From: Frigoribacterium sp. PhB160
Lineage (GTDB): Bacteria; Actinomycetota; Actinomycetes; Actinomycetales; Microbacteriaceae
NCBI RefSeq assembly: GCF_003751785.1
Contig: NZ_RKIE01000001.1
Location: forward strand, 1,837,564 to 1,901,563
Reading direction: 5' to 3'
Length of the DNA stretch: 64,000 nt
Part shown: positions 33,310 through 42,065 of the stretch, in pieces
Position numbering within the stretch: position 1 is the first letter of the stretch
How the letters are laid out: every line of letters begins with the position of its first letter
Program-made: the position numbers and the translations under genes
Notes under the pieces: model-generated
What the model was told of the DNA's origin: nothing
Databases searched by the model: none
What the model saw: the letters and a program-made list of their open reading frames with translations, nothing else

Positions 33310-33893
33310 ATGCCGCCCCGCGCTACGTCCCTCAGTACGATCCGCCGTCCCAGAAGGTGCTCGACGAGCTGAAGGCCTACGTCGCGCGTCACCTGCTCGC
33401 GGCCGAGTCGAACATCGAGTGGAGACATGACCTGGATCCGCAGTTCGACGTTGAATTCGCGCGACCGTCCATCGCGACGTACGACATCGCCTACGAGTTC
33501 GAGAACGACCGTCATGGCGGCAACGCCGATCCCGGGCTCGCCGTCCTGCTTACCGAGCTCCAGCAGAGGGGCATCGTCAAGCCGCTGTCGGCTGAGCAGC
33601 AGGCTGAGCTCGTCGCCAGCGACCAGCGCAGAAACCCGCGAGGGACGTGGCGACCTGATGCCATCAAGACGGCCTGGGAGGTCCTCTCGCTCGACGCCGC
33701 GATCCAGTACTGGCCCGACGCGTTCAAGTGACCCCGGCTCCCGTCCATGGTCGACGTGCTCCGCGCTGAGATGCTCGACGACACACGTCACGACGTCGCG
33801 GTTGTCATGACCGCGGCACGACGTGGAGTCGGGGATCGCCGTTCGGGTGTCCTGAGTTCGACGCCTCCATGGTGCCGCCCTGTCTTGCACGAC
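33310..33893 (+). pseudogene. Degraded tandem copy of the two-repeat gene
   Basis: Nucleotide similarity to 32050-32910 begins upstream of the ATG (CTGGCAGACTC-CCCATGCCGCC in both) and fades near 33893. A one-base shift just after ATG 33310 puts the start out of frame with the homologous module (YVARHLLAAES ... WPDAFK). Then TGA at 33729-33731 replaces the residues that join the two modules in the intact gene, and a further frameshift follows. The open part from ATG 33204 could still encode a 175-residue single-module protein, so a shortened functional product cannot be excluded. Confidence 0.6.
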
Positions 33894-34184
33894 CGGCGCC
33901 CCCGCAGCGACGTGCGGGGTGGCGAGCCGAAAGGAAGGACCAGGAGCTTGGTCGTGGTCGAGCAGGTGCGCCGCTGAGGCCTGGTCCGACCCTGCCACGA
34001 GTCCCCTCGGGCCACATGGGGGATGACCGTATCGTGAGGCGCAGCTAGGGCCGCAGGAGCGGGCACCTTTTGTCAGCTGCCGCGCTTGGTGCATCCGAGC
34101 GCCCATCTGCAGGGCCGAGGCCCCACCGCGACGCCTCGAGACCCGTCACAGCCGAAGTCACGTCGGGCAAGTCTCTATGCGCCG

Positions 34185-34805
34185 TCAATCGCAGGCGACG
34201 CCGTCCCCATCGCGGTCGAGATCGTAGATGTCGGACCCCACGACCGACACAGGTCCTCGCACATAGGCGGGGCCGTTGCCACTGCCGCCGTCGCAGTCCA
34301 CGTCGGACGCGATCGGCACGCAGGCGCCCGCGTAATTCGAATCGCAACCTTGCGGAGCAGGCGCGGCTGGTTCAGGTGCCACATAAGGCTGCCTCGTCCC
34401 CCTGCTCGTGACCTGTTGCACGGGAGAAGAGGCGATGGCCTCGCTCGCGAGTGATCGAGACGTCTCGATCCCATCCGTGTATGTGACCTGATAGGTCTTG
34501 ACGCGAGTTCCGTCCTGACCGTTCGTGGTGACCGCGTCCTGCCCGATGTCGCGTCCTGGGTCGTCGACCGTGACGGCGTCGAAGGGGATGGCCTCGCTGA
34601 CGTTGACAGTCTCCGTGGTCACGATGGGGGTCGGGCTCGGCTACGTCGACGTCGACGCGGTTTGTTCCGGAGATGGGTCAGCCGACGCGGAGTCGTTGCC
34701 GTCGTCCGGCGCCACGAGACTCATCGTGATGAGCAGGACTGCGACGCCCCCAGCTCCCGTCAGGAGTCGGCCCTTGTTGGACAGTCCGTTCCACCAGCGC
34801 TTCAT
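34185..34805 (-). pseudogene. G5-Excalibur surface protein interrupted by in-frame TAG
   Basis: One frame runs from ATG 34805 (ribosome site GGAGGGG) through MKRWWNGLSNKGRLLTG, a membrane helix and a Ser/Thr linker to a TAG at 34641-34643. It then continues uninterrupted with PSPTPIV, a G5 domain (VNVSEAIPFDAVTVDD ... VKTYQVTYTDGIE) and a C-terminal Excalibur calcium motif (YDLDRDGDGVACD). No frameshift is needed, only one nonsense codon. Possible causes are a true pseudogene, a sequencing error, or re-initiation at GTG 34622. Its paralog at 31457 is intact but lacks Excalibur. The gene follows the DUF4234-type gene by 17 bp. Confidence 0.7.
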
Positions 34806-34822
34806 CACTATCCCCTCCCGCT

Positions 34823-35167
34823 CTATGCCATCGCCGGCGCGACGCCAGCCGTGACGCCGGTATGGACACCGTTCACCCGCGCCTGCACGATGGCCTGGCC
34901 GATGCCGCCCAGCAAGAGAAGAAGCGCGTAGTTGCCGCCCGTGCCGAGTCCGGTGGCGACGTTGATGCCCTTGGTGAGCGACCAGAGGTACCAGAAAAGG
35001 CCGAACGGGCACAGGATCCACCAGGTCGTCATGGCGCTCGCGCCGCTCGCGTTCACCTCTCCTCGAGTCTTGGCGTACCAGACGATGGAGTAGATTCCGA
35101 AAGTGACGAGAGGGAGGAAGAAGACGGCCGCGGCAGAGCGACGCTTAAGGTGAACATTGTTCGACAT
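34823..35167 (-). CDS. DUF4234-type small membrane protein
   Basis: A 114-residue protein from ATG 35167 (MSNNVHLKRRSAAAVFFLPLVTFGIYSIVWYAKTRGEVN family opening). It has three hydrophobic segments, with a W-Y-rich first one and a GLFWYLWSLTKGINVATG middle loop, as in DUF4234 proteins. Function unknown. It precedes the G5-Excalibur gene on the same strand and they may form a small operon. The 200 bp upstream, to 35368, have no gene. Confidence 0.7.
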   Translation of the reverse strand: MSNNVHLKRRSAAAVFFLPLVTFGIYSIVWYAKTRGEVNASGASAMTTWWILCPFGLFWYLWSLTKGINVATGLGTGGNYALLLLLGGIGQAIVQARVNGVHTGVTAGVAPAMA

Positions 35168-35368
35168 CCGCGAAAAGTACCGTTCAGTCGGTTCGATGTC
35201 GCGCCCCCGTTCGGGGAAGCACGTCCGCAGCCGAAAGTTCATCTGCCTCGAACACCCGTCCACCCCACTACTGGGTCTCCGCACCCCATCGGCCCCGGTG
35301 ATCCCGCATGTGAGCATGGTTCACAGACCGCGCCCCGACCAGACGCGGCCTGACCACGGGGGAAAGAC

Positions 35369-37501
35369 ATGGCCGCAGCAGGAGCATCCGCGCGCGAGGA
35401 AGCGCTTCGCCAGCAGGCACTTGCCGAGGCCCACGAGCGTGCGGCAGCCGAGGCGCGCGACGCCGCCGCGCGCTACGGCCTCGCCGGTGTCACCGAGAGC
35501 CGCGTCGCCAGCGTCCTCGCCCCGCTCGCCGCGGTCGGCTACACGCTCCTCCCCGACCGCGCCTGGCCGGGCAGCCGTCGCAGCGGTGCCCAGGTCGACC
35601 TCATCGTCGTCGGCCCCTCGGGTGTCCACATCGTCGACACGAAGGCGTGGAAGGAGGTCTCGATCCGAGGCGGCCGCATCTTCCGAGGCCAGGCCGACGT
35701 GTCCGACGACCTGGCGAACATGGCAGATCTCGCCCACAACACCGAGGCGCTCCTCGCCGACGTCGGACTCGCCGCGACCGAGGTGCATGCCGTCGCCGTG
35801 TTGGCGGGCCACCGAGGCATCAAGGATGCGGTCGGTCCCGTGACCGTCGTCGGCGAGCACGACGCCCTCCGCCACATCACCTCCCCCGGCGCCCGCCTCA
35901 CGTCGCTGCAGGTCGACGTTGTGCTCCGTCGCGTCCTCGACCACTTCCCGGTGCTGCGGATGCCCTCAGCCCTCGACGTCATCGTCCCCGAGCCGGTGCT
36001 TACCCGACCGACCGACCCCGTCGACATGGCCGAGCTCATCACGGCAGAGGAAGTCAACGCGGCCCTGCTCGAGGGCGTCCTCGAAGCGCCCATCGAGACG
36101 TGGATGTCCTTCCTCGACCCGGCCCAGGCGAAGCTCGCCCGCCGCAGTTTCAATGGCCCGGCGCGGATCCGCGGGTCGGCCGGCACCGGCAAGACCGTCG
36201 TCGGCCTCCACCGCGCCGCCTACCTCGCTCGCGGCGGTCAGGGCAAGGTCCTCTTCACGACGTTCGTCAAGACCCTCCCCGTCGTTCTCGAGAACCTCTT
36301 CGGCAGGATGGCACCCGAGGTCGCCCACCAGGTCGAGTTCACGAGCATCCACAAGCTGGCGCTCGGCATCCTCCGGGACCGGGGCACGTCCGTCCGCATC
36401 GACCCGAAGGCCGCCGACGCCGCGTTCACCGAAGCGTGGGCAGGGAGGAGCCACGGAGGCGCGCTCGGCTCCTCGAGGATGTCCTCCGACTACTGGCGAG
36501 ACGAGATCATCTATGTCATCAAGGGCCGCGGCATCCGCACCTTCGAGCAGTACGCAGACCTCGCACGCATAGGCCGTCGGCACCGCCTGACGACGGACCA
36601 GCGCAGAAGCGTCTGGTCCCTGTACGAACGCTATGACCAGGCGCTCCGGACGCGCAGGGCCGTCGACTTCGCTGACGTCATCCTCATGGCGCTCGCCAGC
36701 GTTAAGGCTCAACCGGTCACGGCGTACGGCGCTGTCATCGTCGACGAAGCCCAGGACCTCACCTGCGCCATGGTGGCCCTCCTCCACAGCATGGTCGGCA
36801 ACCGCCCCGACGGTCTCACCCTCATCGGCGACGGCCAGCAGACCATTTACCCCGGCGGTTACACCCTCTCCGAGGTCGGCATCTCCCTGAGCGGTCGAGG
36901 AGTCGTCCTGGACGTCAACCACCGCAACACCGCCGAGATCCTCGCCTTCGCGAACGCGGCGGTGCTCGGCGACGAGTACACGGACATCGAGGGAACGAGT
37001 CAGACCATCGACGGCGTCGATACGGTCGGGCGTACGGGCCCCGAGCCCGTCCTCGCCAGGCATGCGACCTGGGCCGAGCACGACGCTGCGGTCGTCGAAC
37101 GAATCCGCGACGTGATGCACCTCATCGGCATGGGGCTGGGAGACATCGGCGTCCTGACTGCTACGACCTGGGATGCCACCGCCGTGAAGGAGGCGCTGGT
37201 CGCCACCGGCATCCCCGCCATCGATCTCCTCGACTACGACGGCCAGCCCACGGACGCGGTCAAGGTCGGCACGGTCAAGCGGGCCAAGGGCCTCGAGTTC
37301 AAGCAGGTCGTGCTGGCGCGAGTCAAGCCCGAACTGCTGAGGAGCAATGCGCCGACCCCCGCCTCGGAGACCGAGCGCGAACGCCGCGACCTCGACCGAC
37401 GGGAGCTCTACGTGGCGATGACCCGAGCCCGAGACGGCCTCTGGGTCGGTACGCGCACGGCGACCTCGTTCCCCCAGCGTCGAGAACTGGCGACCTCCTG
37501 A
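35369..37501 (+). CDS. NERD nuclease-domain / UvrD-like SF1 helicase
   Basis: A 710-residue protein. After a charged helical start, residues about 40-160 form a NERD domain (QVDLIVVGPSGVHIVDTKAWK, with Asp77, Asp90 and Lys92 as the nuclease-like triad). Residues 250-700 form a UvrD/PcrA-like helicase: RGSAGTGKTVVGLH near 270, DEAQDL near 457, GDGQQTIYPGGY, and the C-terminal motifs KRAKGLEFKQVVLARV and LYVAMTRARDGL. NERD-helicases occur in phage-defence and DNA-repair settings. It converges on the GIY-YIG/DUF2075 gene with a 6-bp gap. GGGGGAAAG precedes the ATG. Role in defence is inference from domain content and location. Confidence 0.85.
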   Translation: MAAAGASAREEALRQQALAEAHERAAAEARDAAARYGLAGVTESRVASVLAPLAAVGYTLLPDRAWPGSRRSGAQVDLIVVGPSGVHIVDTKAWKEVSIRGGRIFRGQADVSDDLANMADLAHNTEALLADVGLAATEVHAVAVLAGHRGIKDAVGPVTVVGEHDALRHITSPGARLTSLQVDVVLRRVLDHFPVLRMPSALDVIVPEPVLTRPTDPVDMAELITAEEVNAALLEGVLEAPIETWMSFLDPAQAKLARRSFNGPARIRGSAGTGKTVVGLHRAAYLARGGQGKVLFTTFVKTLPVVLENLFGRMAPEVAHQVEFTSIHKLALGILRDRGTSVRIDPKAADAAFTEAWAGRSHGGALGSSRMSSDYWRDEIIYVIKGRGIRTFEQYADLARIGRRHRLTTDQRRSVWSLYERYDQALRTRRAVDFADVILMALASVKAQPVTAYGAVIVDEAQDLTCAMVALLHSMVGNRPDGLTLIGDGQQTIYPGGYTLSEVGISLSGRGVVLDVNHRNTAEILAFANAAVLGDEYTDIEGTSQTIDGVDTVGRTGPEPVLARHATWAEHDAAVVERIRDVMHLIGMGLGDIGVLTATTWDATAVKEALVATGIPAIDLLDYDGQPTDAVKVGTVKRAKGLEFKQVVLARVKPELLRSNAPTPASETERERRDLDRRELYVAMTRARDGLWVGTRTATSFPQRRELATS

Positions 37502-37507
37502 CCCGGC

Positions 37508-39283
37508 TCAGCTCGAGAAGTACCGCCGCACGTACTCGCGCATGCCCTCATCCACGGCATAGATGTAAGTCCCCCTGATGCCCCGAGTCAGCAGCACCCC
37601 GTAGATGTTGCTGATGAACTCGCGCAGCTCGGCATCCGTGTACGAGCGACCGAGCTGCTTGTTGTTCTCCGCGCCCTTCGTGTCGAAGTAAGAAGCTCGA
37701 TCAACGAAGAGCTCGTCACGGGCGACGTCGTAGCCGAGATCTCCGCCGATGACGACTCCCGCATAGTTCAGGTCGTAGCCCTGCACCGTATGGATCGAAC
37801 CGACCTCGTCCAACGCACCCTGCGAGGCGATCCAGTCCTTGGACGTGCGATTCCACTGGAGAGCAACGCCGTCGAGCTCGATGTCGGCCGCCCCGGGGTC
37901 TTTCCTCGAGGCCCACTTCCACGCATAACCGGCAACGAGTCGAGCAAGTCCATGCTCGGCATCCCGCGCGCGGATCTCTGCGTGCATGTCCCCCAGATCG
38001 TCGAAGATCCGTAGGTCGTAGCCCTCGAAGGTCTGCGGAACGATGCTGCCTGGAACGTGTCCCGCACGAGGGATCCGTAGGACGTCTCGCACGTAGCCGA
38101 CGTAATCAGCCCCGGCCCTGACCCGCATCTGCGTCGAGAGACGGTAGTGCCGACGACGAGCACGGGCGTCCGTGAGGAGCTCGACGAGCGACTCCTTCGA
38201 CAGGTCCGCCGGCCGTACGCTCTGTGCTTGATCGACGAGCAAGATCTGGTGGCGACTCTTCGCCCGGATCCAGTCGAGCTGGGTCTTTGACAGGTCGTCG
38301 ACACCGAAGAGGCGCTCGTTGATGCGCGGGAACTTGGCGTTGAGCACACCTGTGGACTGGTTCGCGCGTTGGTTGAGCCGGTGTGCCTCGTCGACGAGAA
38401 GCAGATCCCACTCACCGTCCGACTGCCCGACCTCGAAGGGCGTCAGGACCATGGCGGGATCGAGACCGGGCGTCTTGCGGAACACACGTCTGATCGACTC
38501 ACGGAGCGATTGCTGCGGCACGACCATGCCCACGCGCAAGCCCGCCAGGAGAGCCGGGTACTCGCCCAGGAAGAAGCCGGCGAAGAGCGAGTCCCCGTCC
38601 AAGTCGTCCGCGGCAGGCGCGGAGCCGATGTCGACCAGCAATTTCAGCAGGTAGATGGCGACGACGGTCTTACCAGTGCCCGGGTGCCCCTCGATCACGA
38701 TCGTGTCGCCGCGTTCGTCCTGCAGGTCCGCGAAGAGCCCCTCCAGGATGTCCTCGAGAGCGGCGGCCTGGTCCTGCGTCAGAGCCTTGAACGGTGACAG
38801 CTTGAACAGATCGCTGTTCTCGATCTCCGGGATGGGACGCGTGAAGACACCTTCGTCACGCAGTTGCCGCACGACGTCCGCAAATGCAGCTCGGTAGCGC
38901 TCCCGGTCGTAGTAATTGGCCGAGGTGATGCCGTCGTTGCGATTCAGCACGCTGTAGGCGCCATCTGCCGAGAGCAGCTGGATGAGTCTCGATTCGAGAT
39001 CCAGGCACGCTGACTTGTTGAACGTCTCGTCGAGGACCACACGCACTGTATCCAGCCGGTGCTTGTCGGGATTGGCAAGATGCTGCCGCATCCGGCCTGC
39101 AGCATTACGGGTCTCGCCCACGTAGATGTCGCGAAGACTCCCCTGGGGATGCTGGCCGAAGCGCTGGGGTCTCGATTGGTCCAAGACATAGACGACCGGC
39201 CAGTCGAGATTCCGACTGTCGGTCAGCGCCCAGACGTCCAGTGCATCCCGGTCGAACGACACGCGAACGATGTCAGAGGGCAT
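37508..39283 (-). CDS. GIY-YIG nuclease fused to DUF2075 (Schlafen-like) helicase
   Basis: A 591-residue protein. Residues 28-105 make a GIY-YIG nuclease: VVYVL (30-34), IYVGETRN (53-60), an Arg in AGRMRQHL and the metal-binding Glu in LDLESRLI. Residues 165-590 are a DUF2075/SLFN-type P-loop helicase with EGHPGTGKTVVAIYLL (199-206 is the Walker A), WDLLLVDEAHRLNQ, HQILLVDQAQSV and IHTVQGYDLNYAGVVIGGDLGYD. Its start overlaps the stop of the MazG-like gene by 11 bp, so the two are co-expressed. Nuclease-helicase plus nucleotide pyrophosphohydrolase looks like a defence module; this is inference. Confidence 0.85.
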   Translation of the reverse strand: MPSDIVRVSFDRDALDVWALTDSRNLDWPVVYVLDQSRPQRFGQHPQGSLRDIYVGETRNAAGRMRQHLANPDKHRLDTVRVVLDETFNKSACLDLESRLIQLLSADGAYSVLNRNDGITSANYYDRERYRAAFADVVRQLRDEGVFTRPIPEIENSDLFKLSPFKALTQDQAAALEDILEGLFADLQDERGDTIVIEGHPGTGKTVVAIYLLKLLVDIGSAPAADDLDGDSLFAGFFLGEYPALLAGLRVGMVVPQQSLRESIRRVFRKTPGLDPAMVLTPFEVGQSDGEWDLLLVDEAHRLNQRANQSTGVLNAKFPRINERLFGVDDLSKTQLDWIRAKSRHQILLVDQAQSVRPADLSKESLVELLTDARARRRHYRLSTQMRVRAGADYVGYVRDVLRIPRAGHVPGSIVPQTFEGYDLRIFDDLGDMHAEIRARDAEHGLARLVAGYAWKWASRKDPGAADIELDGVALQWNRTSKDWIASQGALDEVGSIHTVQGYDLNYAGVVIGGDLGYDVARDELFVDRASYFDTKGAENNKQLGRSYTDAELREFISNIYGVLLTRGIRGTYIYAVDEGMREYVRRYFSS

Positions 39284-39593
39284 CGTATTTCGCGCTCCGG
39301 CCTCGTGCCTTGTCCACAGGGTACTTCTCGCGAGTGACGGCGAGCTTCTGCAAGACGATCTCCTCTGGATCCATCCCGAGCTTGTCAGCCAGGAGCAAGC
39401 AATAAGTCATGACGTCAGCCAGCTCATCCTGTACACGGTCACGGTCGAAGCCGCTCTCCCACTGAAAGCACTGCAGCAACTCGCCAGCTTCGATGGCGAC
39501 GCTCTTCGCCAGATTCTCTTCTGAATGGAACTGCCCCCAGTCCCGCTCGGCGGTCGCCATCTTGATCGCGTTCATTGCTGAGCTCGCAGTCAT
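39273..39593 (-). CDS. MazG-like nucleotide pyrophosphohydrolase
   Basis: A 106-residue all-alpha NTP-PPase from ATG 39593. Family motifs are HSEENLAKSVAIEAGELLQCFQWE (EExxE-type metal site), DELADVMTYCLLLADKLGMDPEEIVLQKL and the C-terminal KYPVDKARGRSAKY. It hydrolyses (d)NTPs to NMP and PPi. TACTTT (39601-39606) ends 7 nt before the ATG, which fits a leaderless promoter, so I prefer this start over GTG 39620. It is the first gene of a two-gene operon with the GIY-YIG/DUF2075 protein; depleting nucleotides during infection is a plausible role, house-cleaning the alternative. Confidence 0.85.
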   Translation of the reverse strand: MTASSAMNAIKMATAERDWGQFHSEENLAKSVAIEAGELLQCFQWESGFDRDRVQDELADVMTYCLLLADKLGMDPEEIVLQKLAVTREKYPVDKARGRSAKYDAL

Positions 39594-39662
39594 AGGGATG
39601 AAAGTAGCAGTCAGCGACACAAGGGCTGAGGGTTACTCGTCGGCAGAGCGAGGGCAATGCAG

Positions 39663-39760
39663 GCGCCATGGCGCATGCACGCCGTCACCTTCGACGCACG
39701 ACTTTCGTGCGCCATCCCTCGCTCGTTGCATTCCCACGCGATGGATGGAAGCCATCCATC
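39663..39760. repeat. Cluster of three short hairpins upstream of the MazG-like gene
   Basis: Within 100 bp lie GCGCCATGGCGC (39663-39674, self-complementary), CGCACGA-CTT-TCGTGCG (39695-39711) and GATGGATGG-AAG-CCATCCATC (39740-39760). The 309-bp interval 39594-39902 has no protein gene. It holds these hairpins, the MazG promoter and the tRNA terminator. Such a run of hairpins may be a small RNA, a regulatory region, or a recombination site beside the tRNA. Confidence 0.5.
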
Positions 39761-39861
39761 ACGCCAGCATTCCACCAGCCGTTGTGAGGGAAGTGGCGGA
39801 ACATGCGGTTTAGAGGTCCGCTACCGATGCGGCTCGCAGACTCGATCAAGACGAGGACGAC

Positions 39862-39899
39862 AAAAGCCCTGCCAGCTGAGACAGCTGTGCAGGGCTTTT
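39862..39899 (-). terminator. Rho-independent terminator of tRNA-Pro
   Basis: Reading the minus strand, GAAAAGCCCTGC ... GCAGGGCTTTT: the arms 39862-39872 and 39889-39899 pair over 11 bp, an inner CAGCT/AGCTG extends the stem, and four T residues follow. It lies 4 bp past the 3' end of the tRNA. Confidence 0.85.
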
Positions 39900-39902
39900 C
39901 GG

Positions 39903-39976
<74 letters not shown>

Positions 39977-40138
39977 AGAAATCCGTTCCGGAGAACCGAC
40001 CTCTTGGCGTTGCCCCGACCGAGGCAACCCGACAAGCATAGCGGATCCGCGAGCCTCCCCTGTCCATCGCGAGCGACGCGCGGACCTCGTACCTGAAGAT
40101 CCCACGAGATCCCGAATACATGAGCCAAGATCTTCTTC

Positions 40139-41059
40139 GTGGGCATCGCGGACTGGACTCAGGTCGAGCACCAGCGACGCCTCATCGTCTGGAGCCAGCT
40201 CGCCGAGTCCGGCGACGCCGCCGGCATCGAACCGTCCGTGGTCCGCGCACTCGGCCTGTACGCCGGCATGGCCGGCATCTTCCACGACGCGAACGGCGAG
40301 TGGACCCGAGGCGGCCCGGGGCGCGTCGCCCTGACGCTCCTCCACACCGGCACCAGCTACGCCGACGAACTGACCGACGAACGACTCGATTACAGCTACC
40401 CCGCCACCCGACGCCCCTCCGCCTTCGACCGCAACGAGATCGAGTCGGTCAAGCGGGCCCAGTCGCTGGGCCTCCCGCTCTTCGTCGTCACCCCGAACGC
40501 TCTGAGGCCGGCGCTTCGTGACGTCCGTCTCGGCTACGTCGACACCTATGACGACGACGCAGCCGTGTTCTTCATCACTTTCGTCGACGCTCCGCTCCCG
40601 GCAGCGCCCGTCGACCAGCTGCCCGACACGAGCGCGGAGGTCGAGCTCTTCGGCGGCCTCCCGCCGCAGACCTACCGACTGGTCCAGCAGCGCAATCAGC
40701 AGCGCCGCTTCAAGGCTGACGTCCTCACCCGCTACGGCTCCCGTTGCGCCCTCTGCGACATCGCGGTTCCTCGCCTCATCCAAGGCGCGCACCTCATCCC
40801 CAAGAGCATCGGCGGTGCGGACGACGCCCGGAACGGCTTACCGCTCTGTCCGAACCACCACGTGGCGTTCGACTCCTTCCTGCTGCGCATCGAACCCGAC
40901 GGCAGCGCCATCACCTACGCCCGCGGCGTCTCGAAGGAATCGCTCCAGGTCACCCGCGACGATCTCCTCCACCTCCCCGCGGCACCGTCCCGAGAAGCGC
41001 TGCGCAAGCTCTACCGCACCGAAGCCGCCACGACCGCCTTCGCCGACACCACGCCCTGA
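40139..41059 (+). CDS. HNH endonuclease with N-terminal recognition-like domain
   Basis: A 306-residue protein from GTG 40139. The C-terminal HNH domain is clear: CALCDI near residue 203 with a second CPNHH pair for zinc, QGAHLIPKSIGGADDARNGLPLCPNHHVAFD for catalysis. The N-terminal 170 residues (GLYAGMAGIFHDANG ... YADELTDERLDYSYPA ... VFFITFVD) form a separate alpha/beta domain. It has the position and size of an SRA/YDG-like or other modified-base reader, as in McrA-type type IV enzymes; I cannot confirm the fold. It lies just outside the tRNA and may be part of the same accessory block. Likely restricts modified DNA. Confidence 0.78.
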   Translation: MGIADWTQVEHQRRLIVWSQLAESGDAAGIEPSVVRALGLYAGMAGIFHDANGEWTRGGPGRVALTLLHTGTSYADELTDERLDYSYPATRRPSAFDRNEIESVKRAQSLGLPLFVVTPNALRPALRDVRLGYVDTYDDDAAVFFITFVDAPLPAAPVDQLPDTSAEVELFGGLPPQTYRLVQQRNQQRRFKADVLTRYGSRCALCDIAVPRLIQGAHLIPKSIGGADDARNGLPLCPNHHVAFDSFLLRIEPDGSAITYARGVSKESLQVTRDDLLHLPAAPSREALRKLYRTEAATTAFADTTP

Positions 41060-41128
41060 CACACCCTCACTGTTGCGCCCGGTTACGCGTCACCTGCGGC
41101 CGACCCCACGCCGCCGTACCGTCGGGAC

Positions 41129-41965
41129 ATGTCCGATCCGTCGACCCGCGCCTCCCGCGCTCTGCCCCTGACGCTCCGCGGCGTGGGGCGCCGCTTCGAG
41201 CGCGACGTGCTGCGCGGGGTCGACCTCGAGGTCGAGGCCGGCGAGATCGTCGCCGTGCTCGGGCCGAGCGGCTGCGGCAAGTCGACGCTGCTCCGCCAGC
41301 TCGGCGGTCTCGACTCACCCGACACCGGCACCGTGCTCATCGACGACTCCCCCGCCCAGCCCGCCGACCAGCGCTGCGCCGTCGCCTTCCAAGAGCCGCG
41401 CCTCCTCCCCTGGCGCACCCTCCGCGACAACGTCGCCCTCGGCCTGCCCACGACCCGCACCAAGCTCAGCAAGCAGCAGCGCCACGACCGCCTCACCGAG
41501 CTGCTCGACCTCGTCCACCTCGGCACCGCCGGCCACCACCGCCCCCGCGAGGTCTCCGGAGGCATGGCCCAGCGCGCCAGCCTCGCCCGCGCCCTCGCGC
41601 GCCGCCCCTCCGTGCTGCTGCTCGACGAGCCGTTCGGAGCCCTCGACGCCCTCACGCGCCTCCGCATGCAAGACCTGCTGCTCGACGTCCACGACGAGGT
41701 GCCGACCACCGTCGTCCTCGTCACCCACGACGTCGACGAGGCCCTCTACCTCGCCGACCGCATCGTGCTGCTCGCCGACCTCGCCCAGAGCGCCGGAGGC
41801 GCGGGCAGCGTCACCCGCATCGCCACCGTCCCCGGCACGCGCCGCCGCGACCGCGACGCCCCCGAGCTCGCGCAGCTGCGGCACGAGCTCTACGAGGGGC
41901 TCGGCGTGTTCCGCGCCCACGCGGGGAACACGACCACCTCGACCCTCACCGCGACCAGCGCGTAG
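41129..41965 (+). CDS. ABC transporter ATPase, SsuB/TauB/NrtD group
   Basis: A 278-residue ATPase: GPSGCGKSTLLRQLGGL (Walker A near residue 48), VSGGMAQRASLARALARRP signature, LLDEPFGALDALTR Walker B and the H-loop VTHDVDEALYLADRIV. VAFQEPRLLPWRTLRDNV is typical of the sulfonate/nitrate group. TACCGT (41117-41122) six nt before the ATG may be a leaderless -10 box. It energises the binding protein and permease encoded next. Substrate is probably an alkanesulfonate, but nitrate-, thiamine precursor- or urea-type substrates are not excluded; no monooxygenase gene is adjacent. Confidence 0.9.
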   Translation: MSDPSTRASRALPLTLRGVGRRFERDVLRGVDLEVEAGEIVAVLGPSGCGKSTLLRQLGGLDSPDTGTVLIDDSPAQPADQRCAVAFQEPRLLPWRTLRDNVALGLPTTRTKLSKQQRHDRLTELLDLVHLGTAGHHRPREVSGGMAQRASLARALARRPSVLLLDEPFGALDALTRLRMQDLLLDVHDEVPTTVVLVTHDVDEALYLADRIVLLADLAQSAGGAGSVTRIATVPGTRRRDRDAPELAQLRHELYEGLGVFRAHAGNTTTSTLTATSA

Positions 41966-42065
41966 GCGCCCCCGCCCGCCCAGCACCCCCGAGCCCCGCA
42001 CCACACCCCACCTCGACGCCCCCGCACCACCACCGGCACCGCCCCCGACAGCACGGAGACGACCC

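Noticed and set aside
33747-33977. 76-codon ORF after the truncated two-repeat copy
   Set aside because: It is the out-of-frame remainder of the degraded duplicate, not an independent gene.
35966-37120. 384-codon minus-strand ORF opposite the NERD-helicase
   Set aside because: Shadow frame without ribosome site or domain; the plus strand has all helicase motifs.
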